NCBI RefSeq assembly: GCF_030253575.1
Contig: NC_080557.1
Coordinates: 2,847,001 to 2,911,000, forward strand
Source of the DNA: Rhododendron vialii
Lineage: Eukaryota > Streptophyta > Magnoliopsida > Ericales > Ericaceae
Direction: 5' to 3'
DNA: 64,000 nucleotides
Every line of letters starts with the position of its first letter. Within the stretch, counting starts at the first letter, position 1. Below, in pieces: positions 31,911 through 43,215 of this stretch. The position numbers and the translations under genes are program-made. Under the pieces are notes generated by a model that was given only the letters and a program-made list of their open reading frames with translations, had not been told where the DNA came from and did not search any database.

Positions 31911-33325
31911 AGGGGTGGCAAATTGAACCCAAACCCATTAACAAATATAAACCCACCAACTAAAAATAGACCCAACCCATTAATAAATTGGGTTAGAATG
32001 GGTCCAACCCACCTAACCCATTTGTTAATTGGGTCTTAATTGGATTTCAATTGGATCAACTTAAATGACCCAATAAAATATGAACACAACCCACCAAAGA
32101 ATATTGATGGGCCTCTCTAGAAAACTTCTGGACGGATAAATTTTCCGAATTGCACCAGTTTGGTTCCAGCATCATTATTTACCAAAAGTGCCCAACCCAC
32201 AAACTAAGGAAAAATTATCCACTAAGGTTTTTTTTTTTTTTTTTTAGATTTTTTTTTTGTCCGTATTTAAAAAAATTTCATGTTTATTCATTTTGCGACA
32301 AACTTTTTGCCCCTATTGATTTGTCTTGACGAGAGTATTCAAAAAAATAATTTTTTTTAGTTTTATTCAAATATTTTTGAAAATATCAAAGCCCAAAAAG
32401 CCGGCTTAATGGAACTTAATTAGCTCACACATGCACACCATGTTCCTCTGTCTCTGTTCTGTGTTTCCTTTCTTTCTGGAGAGAGAGTGTGGGAATAGTG
32501 GGTTGGGGCGAGTGGGTGGTATATAAAGCCAAAAGTTTGCACCAAAAAATATATATAAACCAAAGGTTCATTTGGATGTTGTAAAAATCATCAGTAGAAA
32601 GTAGTTATCTGGAAATGGAATCTACCTTTTGTGAATTTTTACTAATTCTTAGTTCATTTCAATTAGAGAAATTGAATAAAAAGTTTGGCGAATTTGGAAA
32701 TTTTAGTTGAATAAATGCAAATAAAAAATAAGAATGATTTTTTTTTTTTTTTGTGTGTTCTTCATAAAAATATTATTGGTATATCTAAATTTTTCATTTT
32801 TATCTAAAACAAACAAAAAAGACAAAAATCATTCTTGTTTTTATAGTTAAATTAACCTGTGTATAACAAATAAATGCCATTATTCACAAGAATCCAAACG
32901 AGACCCATGTGGAATGTGATAGGCTAGCGGAGAGGAGTGGGGGAAGTGAAGAGTATGGAGACTAGAGAGATAAAGAGAGATGGTAATATGGTAATTATGT
33001 GTAGTGGGGTAATTAATTTGGTCATTTTAGTAGTATAAGGATAGTATGGTAATTTTAGTGTACAGTGGTATTTTAGTCATTTAAATTTAAAGGGGTAATA
33101 TGGTCATTTTAATGTACATTGGTATTTTAGCCATTTTAAATTTTAGTATATAGTATGTAATTGGGTTAATGGGCGGGTCAGGTTTGGTTTTAAATAAATG
33201 GGTCGGGTCGGGTATGAGTAATTGAACTCATAATTAATGGGTCTAAATGAGTCAATGACCCATTAAAAACCCAACCCATTTATAACTTGCCCATTTTTGC
33301 CCAAATCCGCCCATTTGACACCCCT
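31911..33325. mobile_element. Non-autonomous hAT-like element, 1.4 kb
   Basis: The ends are AGGGGTGGC and GACACCCCT (inverted). Flanked by ACATGCAAT (31902-31910) and ACGTGCAAT (33326-33334), one mismatch. Terminal regions are rich in AACCCATT/AATGGGTT words. No coding frame; the middle holds AT-rich and ggtcattttagt repeats (33000-33130). Confidence 0.75.
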
Positions 33326-33334
33326 ACGTGCAAT

Positions 33335-33887
33335 AGGAATTTCTGAGCAATAATTCTAAATAATACTCATCAACCGACATAAGCACACAAAACATCAACA
33401 AAAAATGTTTAGAAAAGTCTGTGGGCTGGTTGAGGCACACGAATCGTGCTCTTCTTAGGAAGGATAGACCCCGTTCTGCACGAGATTGAATGATGCTCTT
33501 TTCCTAAGAAACAAAGATCGCCCTTCGAGTTTTCTTTTGTGCAAATAATATTTATAATCCTTTTGTATTGGGAGTGTATTGGGAGAAGTAGGATAGGGTT
33601 AAACGAACTCCCAATCTCCCGAATCATTAATGCTTAGGTCTCAGAAAAAGCTTACCCAAAAATTATCCGAAATCAAGGGTCCAATTAGAGATGTAGTACC
33701 TTCGATTTTTCCTTTCAGGGTACTTTCTGGTAAATTGTTTGAATACCTAGCATAACTCTTCGGTTCGCTTAAGAAGTCGGTAATACCACAAAGCCAGCAC
33801 ATACAGATCTACAAACTACACAAGTAGAAAAAAAAATTTATTTAGTGAAAATGTAAAAACACTGGTACATTCATTTTTTATTCTCGT
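33335..33887. other. No gene recognised
   Basis: Includes a 72-codon minus-strand frame (33409-33627) without recognisable features. Otherwise AT-rich. Confidence 0.35.
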
Positions 33888-34085
33888 CATTTATTTTGAA
33901 CACATGTTCTTTTTATTGGATTGTTAGTATTTTTATTAAGTTTATGCTCAAAAGGTGACCCATTTGTCCAAAATTTTTGGATCCGCCATTTATTTTGAAC
34001 GCATGTTCTTTATATTGGATTGTTAATATTTTTATTAAGTTTATGCTCGAAAGATGACCCATTTGTCCAAAATTTCTGGATCCAC
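33888..34085. repeat. 99-bp tandem duplication
   Basis: Two consecutive copies starting catttattttgaac at 33888 and 33987, differing at a few bases. Confidence 0.85.
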
Positions 34086-34397
34086 CACTGCCAAGGACTA
34101 CAACGAGATGGGCTAAGAGTCACATCTGTGCAAGGGACACGTTGGTAGGTAGTTGCTCTAATGAAAAAATGTCAAACTTATTAATGAAAAATAATTGAGC
34201 CACAAATCAATAAATAAAAAATTATTTTATGTGAATGGGGATAGATTTTGGAAATTGAATTACAAATCAATAATAAAAAAAATTATGAATCAGGGATTTA
34301 GATTTGTCATATGTTTGGTCATGTTTTTTTTGGAAATGAATTGTCAAACTTATTAATGAAAAAAACAATTAATGGATGATGGGGTTCTTTGGACACT

Positions 34398-34530
34398 GAT
34401 TTTGGCACTCAAAAAATATACGCAGGTGCTTCACTTTGCATTGGTAACATCCAGTGCAAAGTGGAGTGCCTAACATCTCGTGCAAAGTGGAGCACATGCG
34501 TACAAAAGTGGAGCGGGAAAATCAATTTCT
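34398..34530. mobile_element. MITE-like inverted repeat
   Basis: CTGATTTTGGCACTC on the left against the complement of GGGAAAATCAATTTC on the right, with repeated GCAAAGTGGAG inside. Resembles the element at 27179. Target duplication not identified. Confidence 0.5.
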
Positions 34531-34649
34531 GTTTTTTTTAATGTTGGTTGATGTGAATTTTTATCCAACTTTTTGGATCTTTTATAGAAAAATTCACATG
34601 CTTAGGAAATTAAAAAAATGAAACGATATAAGAAAATAAAGAGCCTCGG

Positions 34650-35040
34650 GGATAGTGATGAAGTTGGTAGAAAAAATGTGCATAGTTTAGGGGATAGTGA
34701 CTTTGTTGATTTATTTATAATACACTAATACAGTTATAAGAGAAGTTTAGCTAATTTAATTAGTTTGATACAGAGCCTTAACTCATATATTGGTGATTAA
34801 TCTTTCTGAAAAGAAAGCCCACGAATGGAATACATATTACATATATTATGAGCTGGTTCATGTTCTACAGTAGTTCTCTAATCCGATTCTCCGGAAGAGA
34901 GAGTATAATTGCTTGGCTTCACTATCGCTCCCATGTAGCAGTCAACCGAGGCTAAGTAACTAGGCTTATGTTTTTGTGGTAGACCTATACGCAGTCATCT
35001 CTTACTAACCCATTGACACCCTGACTTTGGGCTCTAATTC
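34650..35040. repeat. F-box downstream repeat (diverged partial copy)
   Basis: Matches 1205-1740 and 61290-61840 with deletions (ctcggggatagtg, ctttctgaaaagaaagccc, gctggttcatgttct). Confidence 0.65.
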
Positions 35041-35204
35041 GCTATAGCACGTATTCCATGTCTGATCCCTCAAATTCCTTGATATATTTAGCATTTGAGG
35101 AATCTGCTGGCTCTTTAGGAAAGTCGAGGGTTTTTTCCCAAACAGAGGCAGATTCCAAAGAAAATGAAACAAACAAGTCATAGGAAACATACAGTAATGT
35201 GTTT

Positions 35205-35445
35205 GGTCATAAAGATTTATAGAAGTCAGATTAGAGAGATACGGAGCCAGATGGGTTATAGCCGTGTCTCGGAGGCACCAACCTCCAAGGGTTGGCTCTT
35301 CCGGTGTCAATTGACTTGCCTGCAAAAGCAATTTTAATGCATGCCCCATGGATTTCAGGATACTGGCCCATGAAGCCCATCAGTGTGAGTTTTTTTTTAA
35401 TGGAGGACGTGCTTTCGCGACTAAACAAATACGATTGTCTGAAAC
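35205..35445 (-). pseudogene. F-box/LRR middle fragment
   Basis: Homologous to the central LRRs of 35642-37372 (GQYPEIHGA, LLLQA, LTLGGW-like PTLGGWCLRDTAITHLAPYLSNL) but frameshifted and without F-box or C-terminus. A short tandem by-product of the neighbouring gene. Confidence 0.75.
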
Positions 35446-35641
35446 AAAGCCTGACACCATGTCAAATCATCCAATTCAAAGTCAATTGACAATGAACTGA
35501 GAGGCCGTCCAAGCTCATTTTTTAACTTTAGAGGTTATATTTAACCAATATTGTAGACAAGAGATAACATTAAAAGAATTACTAAGTAGTGAAAGAACCA
35601 TAAGTTCATGACTGTAATGAAACAAAGTTTTTTTGCGGGAA

Positions 35642-37372
35642 TCATCTGTTCACTAAGACCGTCACAACTTCGTGGCTAAATGATCTCCGCCTTGAAAACG
35701 CCATCTCAGGCGAAATATAGGTGCTCACTTTTTGACACCCGATTAGATCTATATCCCTCAATCTTGCGCAGTTCGTCACCACCTCCATTACCCCTTTATT
35801 TGTCACTTCATTGCAATAACATATGTCCAAATATTGGAGATTTCGACACCTATTTCCGATCATTGCCATTCCTTTGTCATCAATTTCTGTCATGCGAGCT
35901 TCCAAAGTCTTCAAATTCAGTACAGAATGATCATCAGAATATCTCCTAAAAATATCTGAAACTTGAAGACCATTGATATTCAGTTGCATTATTTTAGGGC
36001 ATCTCCTCAAAATTTCCCCAATGCCTACATTGGTGAGGCACATACATTTACATACACACAGAAATTGTAGATTTGGACAAACTTGCCCAAAGTTTTCAAG
36101 TGCTGTATCATTCAACAACGTATTCCCGGAGATATCAAGGTGTTGCATTCGGTAGTTTTTATGTGAGTAACCCCGGGGAAAAGTATCCATCACTTGTCCT
36201 CTCGAATGTGCCATTATTAGTTTTTCAAGTAAAGGACAATATTTTGTGAGGGTATAAAAGGTGACATTGGTCAAAGCATGGTCATGAAGATGTATAGAAG
36301 TCAGATTAGAGAGATACGGAGCCAAATCGGTTATAGCCGCGTCTCTGAGGTACCAACCTCCAAGGGTTAGCTCTTCCAGTGTCGATTGACATGCCTGCAA
36401 AAGCATTTTTAATGCCCCATAGATTTTGGGATACTGGCCCATGAAGCCCATCAGTACATTGAGTTTCTTTAATGGAGGATGTGCTTTTGCGACTAAACAA
36501 ATACGCTTGTCTGAAAAGAGTTTTTGAGTCATGGTGAGAGAATGCAGATTTTTGGCGTGGGTGAACGGGTTTTCCATCATAGAAGAGAACGCAGAAGGTT
36601 GTATCGACTGCAATTCTAGCGAGAGAGAGGTCAAATTGCGACTATGCCGCACTACAAAATCAATGCCGCCTTCAGTCAAATTGTGTTGAGCACTACCGTT
36701 TATCAAAAGACTAATTTCCCTAGGTTTCACACAATTTGAGGATAGAGAAATAAGCGATTGATCAGTAATGAAACAAGCATTACCTTGAAAAACAATCTTC
36801 TTCAATTCCTTAAGCTTTGATGCCAAGGCATCTACACCATCATCGGTTATTCGTGCCGCAACCTCATCATCATCGTACATATCATCACGCACACTAATCC
36901 TGAGTTCCTCTAGCTCTGGGAACGAATCTGCTATCAGAACCAAATCCTTGTCTTGCATAGAGATCAGTCGAGAGCAATCCAATACCTTCAGATTGTTCTT
37001 TATATTCTTATTCAACGCCAATGCCTTAAAACCATCTCGCGGAGGTACACTTGTACACCAAAACTTGATAGCTTGGAGATTCAAAAAACCAGACTGTGAA
37101 ATCTGATGAACGACTCCATCTATGTCCTGGTGATTATAGGTGTTGATGACTATGCTTTTGATGAGTTGAAATCTTCGAAGAAGATTCGGGAGTAGAGGGA
37201 GTGTCTCGTCGTGTACGTTCAAGCTAAGCTTCACTCGATTAGATATCGAAAGGAACTGCTTTGAGACCAAAGATATCGAATACATGTCACGCTCATCGTC
37301 TTCTCTCAGTTTTTGGAATATGAGTTCCCAGCAATCATCTGGCAAGTTATAACCATGTCGTTGTTTCTTCAT
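35642..37372 (-). CDS. F-box/LRR-repeat protein, intact, 576 aa
   Basis: A single-exon gene starting MKKQRHGYNLPDDCWELIF. F-box at about residues 9-49. LRRs to about 555, including FPELEELRISV, SRNLTSLSLELQS and CPNLQFLCVCKC; the cysteine-type LRR CRNLQYLDICYC is followed by NEVTNKGVMEVV. A short acidic insertion DDMYDDDEVAAR is specific to this copy. The C-terminal tail SRRRSFSHEVVTVLVNR differs from the other paralogues. Divergent from 38702-40503, with 1.33 kb between the start codons. Predicted SCF adaptor of unknown substrate. Confidence 0.9.
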   Translation of the reverse strand: MKKQRHGYNLPDDCWELIFQKLREDDERDMYSISLVSKQFLSISNRVKLSLNVHDETLPLLPNLLRRFQLIKSIVINTYNHQDIDGVVHQISQSGFLNLQAIKFWCTSVPPRDGFKALALNKNIKNNLKVLDCSRLISMQDKDLVLIADSFPELEELRISVRDDMYDDDEVAARITDDGVDALASKLKELKKIVFQGNACFITDQSLISLSSNCVKPREISLLINGSAQHNLTEGGIDFVVRHSRNLTSLSLELQSIQPSAFSSMMENPFTHAKNLHSLTMTQKLFSDKRICLVAKAHPPLKKLNVLMGFMGQYPKIYGALKMLLQACQSTLEELTLGGWYLRDAAITDLAPYLSNLTSIHLHDHALTNVTFYTLTKYCPLLEKLIMAHSRGQVMDTFPRGYSHKNYRMQHLDISGNTLLNDTALENFGQVCPNLQFLCVCKCMCLTNVGIGEILRRCPKIMQLNINGLQVSDIFRRYSDDHSVLNLKTLEARMTEIDDKGMAMIGNRCRNLQYLDICYCNEVTNKGVMEVVTNCARLRDIDLIGCQKVSTYISPEMAFSRRRSFSHEVVTVLVNR

Positions 37373-37751
37373 TACTGATGAGTTTGAGAAAATAAACGAG
37401 ATTAAATTTCTTCTTCTTTGTTTGGTGAACTTATAATGGTATGCAACAATGATTCAAACCCTAGGTTGAGTCGGTTAAGGAATTACAATCCCATGGGGTT
37501 GTCTCAGGTGTTATCAACTCTTTTCGGGCAAGCGAAAAAGGATCTTTACTCCGGTTTTAATTAGGTTTCTCGCAAGAGGGCAATGGGATTGGGTCCTAAG
37601 AATTAGTCGAGGCGTGCGTATGTTGGGCCGAACACTTGAGTTATAAAAAAAAAAAAAGAATTATTAAGAACAAGGAAACGAAGCCCTAATAAGAGACGAC
37701 CAGTTGGCCCATAAGATAAGAAGGTTCCTATCGCAACAATGAAGCATAACA
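37373..37751. other. Divergent intergenic region, left part
   Basis: Upstream of the minus-strand gene: the complement of the family 5' leader (attactgatgagtttgagaa), then unrecognised sequence. Confidence 0.4.
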
Positions 37752-37883
37752 GGGAAAATGACGGCCAAGAACGTGTTTTGATAATTAATACCTGTTAAAG
37801 GCATTTTCAGCATTAACAAATGTTCTCAGCATGTCATTGGCGGATATTAATTATCAAAACACATTCTGAGTCGTCATTTTCCC
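37752..37883. mobile_element. MITE, 132 bp (GGGAAAATGA family)
   Basis: Same length and ends as 18635-18766. The flanking duplication is not clear. It lies between the divergent genes 35642 and 38702. Confidence 0.75.
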
Positions 37884-38615
37884 AACACAATATGAACCTG
37901 ATTCAACTCGAATGGATCTGCATAATTCAAATATGTATTTTTTTTTTCAAAAAATGGAAATATGTATATTGCATCGGTTTGGGAATTCTAACTCCCAACA
38001 CTAGTATGTGAGCATGGGCATTCTCAAATACTTACACACACAATTACACAAACTCTCTCATATCAAACATGGGGCGTGTGATTGTGTGTAATTGTTAAGG
38101 TTTTTTTTTTAATGAATTTTTTTTATTAATCTTTGAACAAAGTACAAGATAGTTTGTGTGATTGTGAATAATTGTTAAGGTTTTTTTTTTTAACGAATTT
38201 TTTTTATTAGTATTTGAACAAAGTACAAAGACTAACATAGCAAGGAGGAGGGCATAATTGTTAAGGTTAACTGGTGGCTCTATAAAGTCTAACCTATTAA
38301 TAACCCTATTTTTTTTTTATCAGCAAATTTTTTTATTAATCACCGAATTCAAAAATTATAGAGATTAAAAAGATAGGGGCACAAGAAAGTTAAAATTCTT
38401 AATCTCCATACGTACCCGACCCAAGCGTTGGTCAAAGACCAACAAAATCCTAAAACACCCCCAAACCCGAAATGCTGCCGTAACACCCAGAACGTCAAAC
38501 GATCAAGATCCGAAATGCCACCACTGTTTTTATTACCCTTTTCCTACGTTGTTTCCCTTTTTAAAAAAATTCCATTTTTATTTCCCGTATCCATTTTAAA
38601 CAAGGATTTGAATTC
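37884..38615. other. Divergent intergenic region, right part
   Basis: Contains two diverged copies of attgttaaggtttttttttt with ttttttattaatctttgaac (about 38090 and 38170). Also a block-tail word, ggctctataaagtctaacct (about 38277), and F-box upstream sequence. No gene. Confidence 0.45.
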
Positions 38616-38631
38616 TTGTTGCATACAACAA
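38616..38631 (+). promoter_or_regulatory. TTGTTGCATACAACAA palindrome upstream of 38702
   Basis: Identical to the palindromes at 20888 and 58128, about 70 bp before the ATG here. Confidence 0.5.
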
Positions 38632-38701
38632 CTTCTCATATACATCATCAATATACTGAACAAAGAAGAATCTTTTCTTATTCTTCTCAAACTCATCAAC
38701 A

Positions 38702-40503
38702 ATGAATAAACAAGGACATGGCCACTTCCCAGATGATTGCTGGGAACTTATATTCCAAAAACTTAGAGAAGATGATGAGCGTCACTTGGGTTCGATATCT
38801 TTGGTCTCAAAGCGGTTCCTTTCGATATCTAATCGGGTGAAGCTTAGCTTGAAATATGTAAACAACGAGACACTCCCTCTACTTCCGAATCTTCTTCAAA
38901 GATTTCGACACATTGAAGCCATAGTCATCCACAATAATCCCCGCAAGGACATAGACGGACTCGTTGATCTGATTTCACGGTCTGGTGTATTGAATCTCCA
39001 AGCCATAAGGTTTCGTTGGTGTATGACGGAACCTCCACGAGATGGTTTTAAGGCATTGGCGTTGAATAAGAATATAAAGAACAATATGAAGGTATTGGAT
39101 TGCTCTGGATTTATCTCTATCCAAGACAGCGATTTGGTTTTGATAGCGGATTGTTTCCCACGGCTAGAGGAACTCAGGATTCATCCGGTTATGTATATAG
39201 GCAATGATAAGTTTGCGGCACGAATAACAGATGATGGTGTGGAGGCACTGGCATCAAAGCTTAAGCAGTTGAAGGAGATTGCGTTGGAAGGTCATGCTTG
39301 TTTCATTACTGACCAATCGCTTATTTCTCTGTCCACAAATTGTGTGGAACTGAGTAAAATTAGTATTTGGCAAAGCGAAAGAGGTCAACATAATGTGACT
39401 GTTGGCGGCATTGATTTTGTGATGCGGCATAGTCCCAATTTGACCTCTCTCTCGCTAGATTTGTCACCATTACAACCTTCTGCATTCTCTTTTTCGAAGG
39501 AAAATGCGTTCACCAATGCCAAAAATCTGCATTCTCTAACTATGTGTCGACAACTCATTTCAAGCAAGAATATATGTTTAGTTGCAAAAGCACATCCTCC
39601 ATTAAAGATGCTCAAGCTCGTTGGCTTTGAGGGCCAGTATTTTGAAATCCATGGCGCATTAAAATTGCTTTTGCAGGCATGTCAGTTGACATTGGAAGAC
39701 CTAACCTTAGCATGTTGGTCCCTCATAGACACAGGTATAAGTGATTTGGCTCAACATCTCTCTAATCTTACTTTTATAGATCTTCATGGATCTTCTAGGT
39801 TGACTAGTGCCACCTTTTACACCCTCACGAAAAGTTGTCCTTTACTTCAAATACTTAAGATGGCATATACAAGAGGACTAGAGATGAATTTTTTTTTTTT
39901 CCGGATTATTTACCGAAAAACTATCATATGCAACACCTTGATATCTCCGGGAATAAATGGTTGACTGATATGACGCTCATGAACTTTGTGCAAGTTTTCC
40001 CGAATCTCCAATTCCTCGATGTAAGTTATTGTGAACAACTCACCTTCTTTAGCATTGAAGAAGTTTTGAGGAGATGCCCTTTTATCACACAACTGAATAT
40101 CAACCATCTCAAGGTTTCATGTGTTTTTGGGAGATACTCTGACCACTTTGTAGTGAATTTGAAGACTTTGAAAGCTCGTGAAACCCAAATTAATGACGAA
40201 GGAATGTCAATGATTGGAAATAGGTGTCGAAATCTCCAACATTTGGACATTGGATGCTGCGAAAACGTGACAGATAAAGGGGTAATGGAGGTGGTGAGGA
40301 ATTGTGAAAGACTGAGTCATACAACTTTAGTTGGGTGTACAAATGTGAGCACCGATATTTTACTTCAGATGGTGTCATCAAGGCCCTCCCTTGGGAACAT
40401 TGAGCCACCATGCTTTGGTGATCTCAGTGAAGAGATGATAAACGGAGCCCTGTCATCTGGATGCCGGCTTGCCGCAAAGTCACCCCACTCTTCTTCGAAT
40501 TGA
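38702..40503 (+). pseudogene. F-box/LRR gene with frameshift in a 12-T run
   Basis: Starts MNKQGHGHFPDDCWELIF in the family context. Open for about 400 residues (F-box 8-48, LRRs) to EMN. A run of 12 T (39889-39900) then shifts the frame and a stop follows at 39962-39964. The original frame resumes (PDYLPKNYHMQHLDISGN) and stays open to the family-type C-terminus (DLSEEMINGALSSGCRL) at 40503. Two T fewer or one more would restore about 600 codons. Everything else is intact, so this is either a very young lesion or a homopolymer sequencing error. The closest relative is 51794-53581. Confidence 0.8.
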
Positions 40504-41179
40504 TATGCATGTGATCACGAACAAAACTTTGTTTCGTTATAGTTATGAGTTATGACCTTATAATTCTTTCAGTATTTCCTTTTTTTTTTCTTTTCTTTTT
40601 TAATGTTAGAGCTTGTCTCACGTTGGTTAATTATAACCTTCAAAACAAGCATGTAAGTCTGGGCGGCTTCTCTGCTCATTCCCAATCGGTCAACCAACGA
40701 TGTGTTCTTAGCCCACCAGAGCTGAAATTGCTCTCCACAAAGGTCTTTGCTCACCCGTAATTGGGTTGTTCAAATTGGATTGAATTATGGGTTATTCCAT
40801 TGTTTATTTTGGTTCTTTTTCACTTACTTCACTACTAACTCATCTTAGGGTGGGGTATCACAGCTTACTTCTCTGCCTATAAAGTGAGCCATCAATGTAC
40901 CAGCAACAGAGAGAGTTCATGCACTTGGAGATTGAGAGTAATAGATAAATGCAATTCCAACGTTACAAATTAATAAGAATCCGCTATCCCTGTCGAGTTC
41001 CCGAATTTGGGAAACCACGTAAATCTTGTCTTGTCTTCGATTGTGCGTGTTCGTTGTTTGGTTTTGATCTTTGGTGTAACAGCTGCAACCAATACTTTTC
41101 TGGTACAGATAATACCATGCGACATGTATAGGCAAAAATTCAGAAGCTCTGACATGTATGTATCTTAGTTCCAAGGGAT
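40504..41179. repeat. 3' flank with TRIM-like LTR piece and downstream repeat
   Basis: 40606-40690 resembles a small LTR start (TGTTAGAGCTTGTCTCACGT ... GGGCGGCTTCTCTGCTCATT). 40860-41160 resembles 650-910. No gene. Confidence 0.5.
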
Positions 41180-41258
41180 AGATTAGTTTTCCTGAGTTTC
41201 ACACAATTTGAGGATATAGAAATAACCAATTGATCAGTAATGAAACAAGCATTACCTT
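41180..41258 (-). pseudogene. Inverted F-box/LRR fragment
   Basis: The minus strand reads GNACFITDQLVISISSNC, the mid-LRR motif of the family, in opposite orientation to the pseudogene that begins immediately beside it. Marks an inversion or template-switch junction. Confidence 0.75.
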
Positions 41259-41264
41259 TGATTA

Positions 41265-42658
41265 CAAGGTATTGGATTGCTTCGGACTGGTCTCTATGCA
41301 AGACAAGGATTTTGTTTTGATAGCGGATTTGTACCAATGGCTAGAGGAACTCAGGATTCAGGCGGGTAGGCGTAGTGAGGTTGGTAAGGTTGTGGGACGT
41401 ATAATAGATTATGGTGTGGATGCGCTCCCATCAAAGCTTAAGCGATTGAAGGAGAATGCGTTGGAAGGTAATGCTTGTTTCATTACTGACCGATCGCTTA
41501 TTTCTTTGTCACCGTTACAACCTTCTGCATTCTCTTTTACCACTGAAAACGCGTTTGCCAAAAATCTGCATTCTCTAACTATGTGTCGACCACTCATTTC
41601 GGGCAAGCAAATACGTTCAATCGCAAAAGCACGTCCTCCATTAAAGATGCTCCAGCTCAATTGTTTCGAGGGCCAGTATTTTGAAATCCATGGTGCATTA
41701 AAATTGCTTTTGCAGGCATGTCAATTGACACTGGAAGAACTAATCCTAGTTTGTTGGTCCTTCACAAACAGATATATGCGATTTGGCTCAGCATCTCTCT
41801 AATCTAACTTATATAGATCCTCATGCATGTTATGGGTTGACTTGTGTTGGGCCCGGAGTGCCCTCATGGATTTGGTTACACAATGTCACTCCTTGCGACC
41901 GCTATAAAAACAGAATTGCGGGTGCGATGTCGAATGTCATAAAAGATTTAATTGAAACCCTTCCTACCACCGATTGGTTTAGGAGAGATGATGGAAAAAC
42001 GGTCCGACAACTTGTGTCACGTTTTACACCCTCACGAAAAGTTGCCCTGCACTTGAAATACTTAAGATGACATTTATGAGAGGACTAGAGATGAACACTA
42101 TTTCTCTAGATTTTTTGCATTAAAACTACCGTATGTGACACCTTGATGTCTATAGTAATATGTGGTCGACTGATATGATGCTCAAGAACTTTGGGCAAGT
42201 ATGCCCAAATCTGACATTCCTCTCCTTAAGTGAATTTAAGCACCTCACCAATCTTGGCATTGGAGAAGTTTTGAGGAGATGCCCCGCCATAACTCAACTG
42301 CATATCGATGGTCTTGTGGTTTCAGATGTTTTTGGATGCTGTTCTGACCATTCTGTTGTGAATTTGAAGACTTTGAAAGCTCGTTTGACACAGATTAACG
42401 ACGAAGGAATGACAATGATTGGAAATAGGTGTCGAGATCTCCAAGATTTGGACATCGGACTGCAAAAAAGTGACAGATAAAGGGGTAATGGAGGTGGTGA
42501 GGAATTGTGAAAGACTGAGGAATATTTACGTCAGATGGTTTCATCAAGGCCCTCCCTTAGGCCTTAGGAACATTGAGCCACCATGTTTTGGTGATCTCAG
42601 TGAAGAGACAATGAACACTGTTTTGTCATCCGGATGCCGGCTTGGCGGTTTGGGGTAA
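41265..42658 (+). pseudogene. F-box/LRR pseudogene lacking the F-box
   Basis: Homology starts at KVLDCFGLVSMQ (about residue 125), without F-box or start. LRRs follow with an internal deletion (ISLSPLQPSAFSF). A 162-bp foreign insertion lies at 41848-42009. A stop follows near 42066, then TLKNFGQVCPNL-type LRRs (42160-42470), a frameshift at about 42465 (CEKVTDK region) and a shortened C-terminus ending VLSSGCRLGGLG. Most similar to 38702-40503. Confidence 0.85.
41848..42009. mobile_element. 162-bp insertion with 8-bp TSD
   Basis: ACTTGTGT is duplicated at 41840-41847 and 42010-42017, exactly interrupting the paralogous sequence ttgactagtgtcacctttta. The inserted DNA is open in one frame (PSWIWLHNVTPCDRYKN), is not from the F-box family, and I do not recognise it. 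Inverted ends are weak. Confidence 0.6.
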
Positions 42659-43215
42659 TTCCATGACTCTGCGTAGTTGTCACGAACAAAACTTTGTTCA
42701 TGTTTTAAGGCTTGGTCTTGTGTGGAGATTAAACAGGGCTCAATATGTGCCGCCTGTTATTCCATTGATTTTATTTTATTCGTTAGGGTGGAAAGTGAGC
42801 CATCAATGAAACAGTGAGAGTTCATACTTCTGGTAGAGATTATACCATGTAAATCTTGTCTTGTGTTCGATTGTGTGGTTACAATCTTTGGCGCAACAAG
42901 CTGCAACTAATACTTCTGGTAGAGATTATACCATGCGACAAGTATAGGCAAATTGCCAGATGCTCATGTATCTTAGTTGCAAGGGATAGATTAGTTATTC
43001 GACTTGATTTCAATGCCAGATTAGTTATTCGACTTGATTTCAATGCCAATCTTGTGTTGGCTTCTGTTTTTGGACGGAAACCAATTGCCCACCACCCATT
43101 CGACAAAATCCCCCAACCAAAATACCATGTCCAGATCACCACCACCACCACCAGCATCCTCGACTCGATTGGCCAAGAAATCACCACCATCATCTCCCCC
43201 GTCTCCATCACCATG
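42659..43215. other. Downstream repeats and unrecognised GC-richer segment
   Basis: 42780-42990 repeats motifs of 40860-41175. A 31-bp unit (attagttattcgacttgatt) is duplicated in tandem at about 42990-43050. 43080-43215 holds CACCACCACCACC and unrecognised sequence. Confidence 0.45.
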
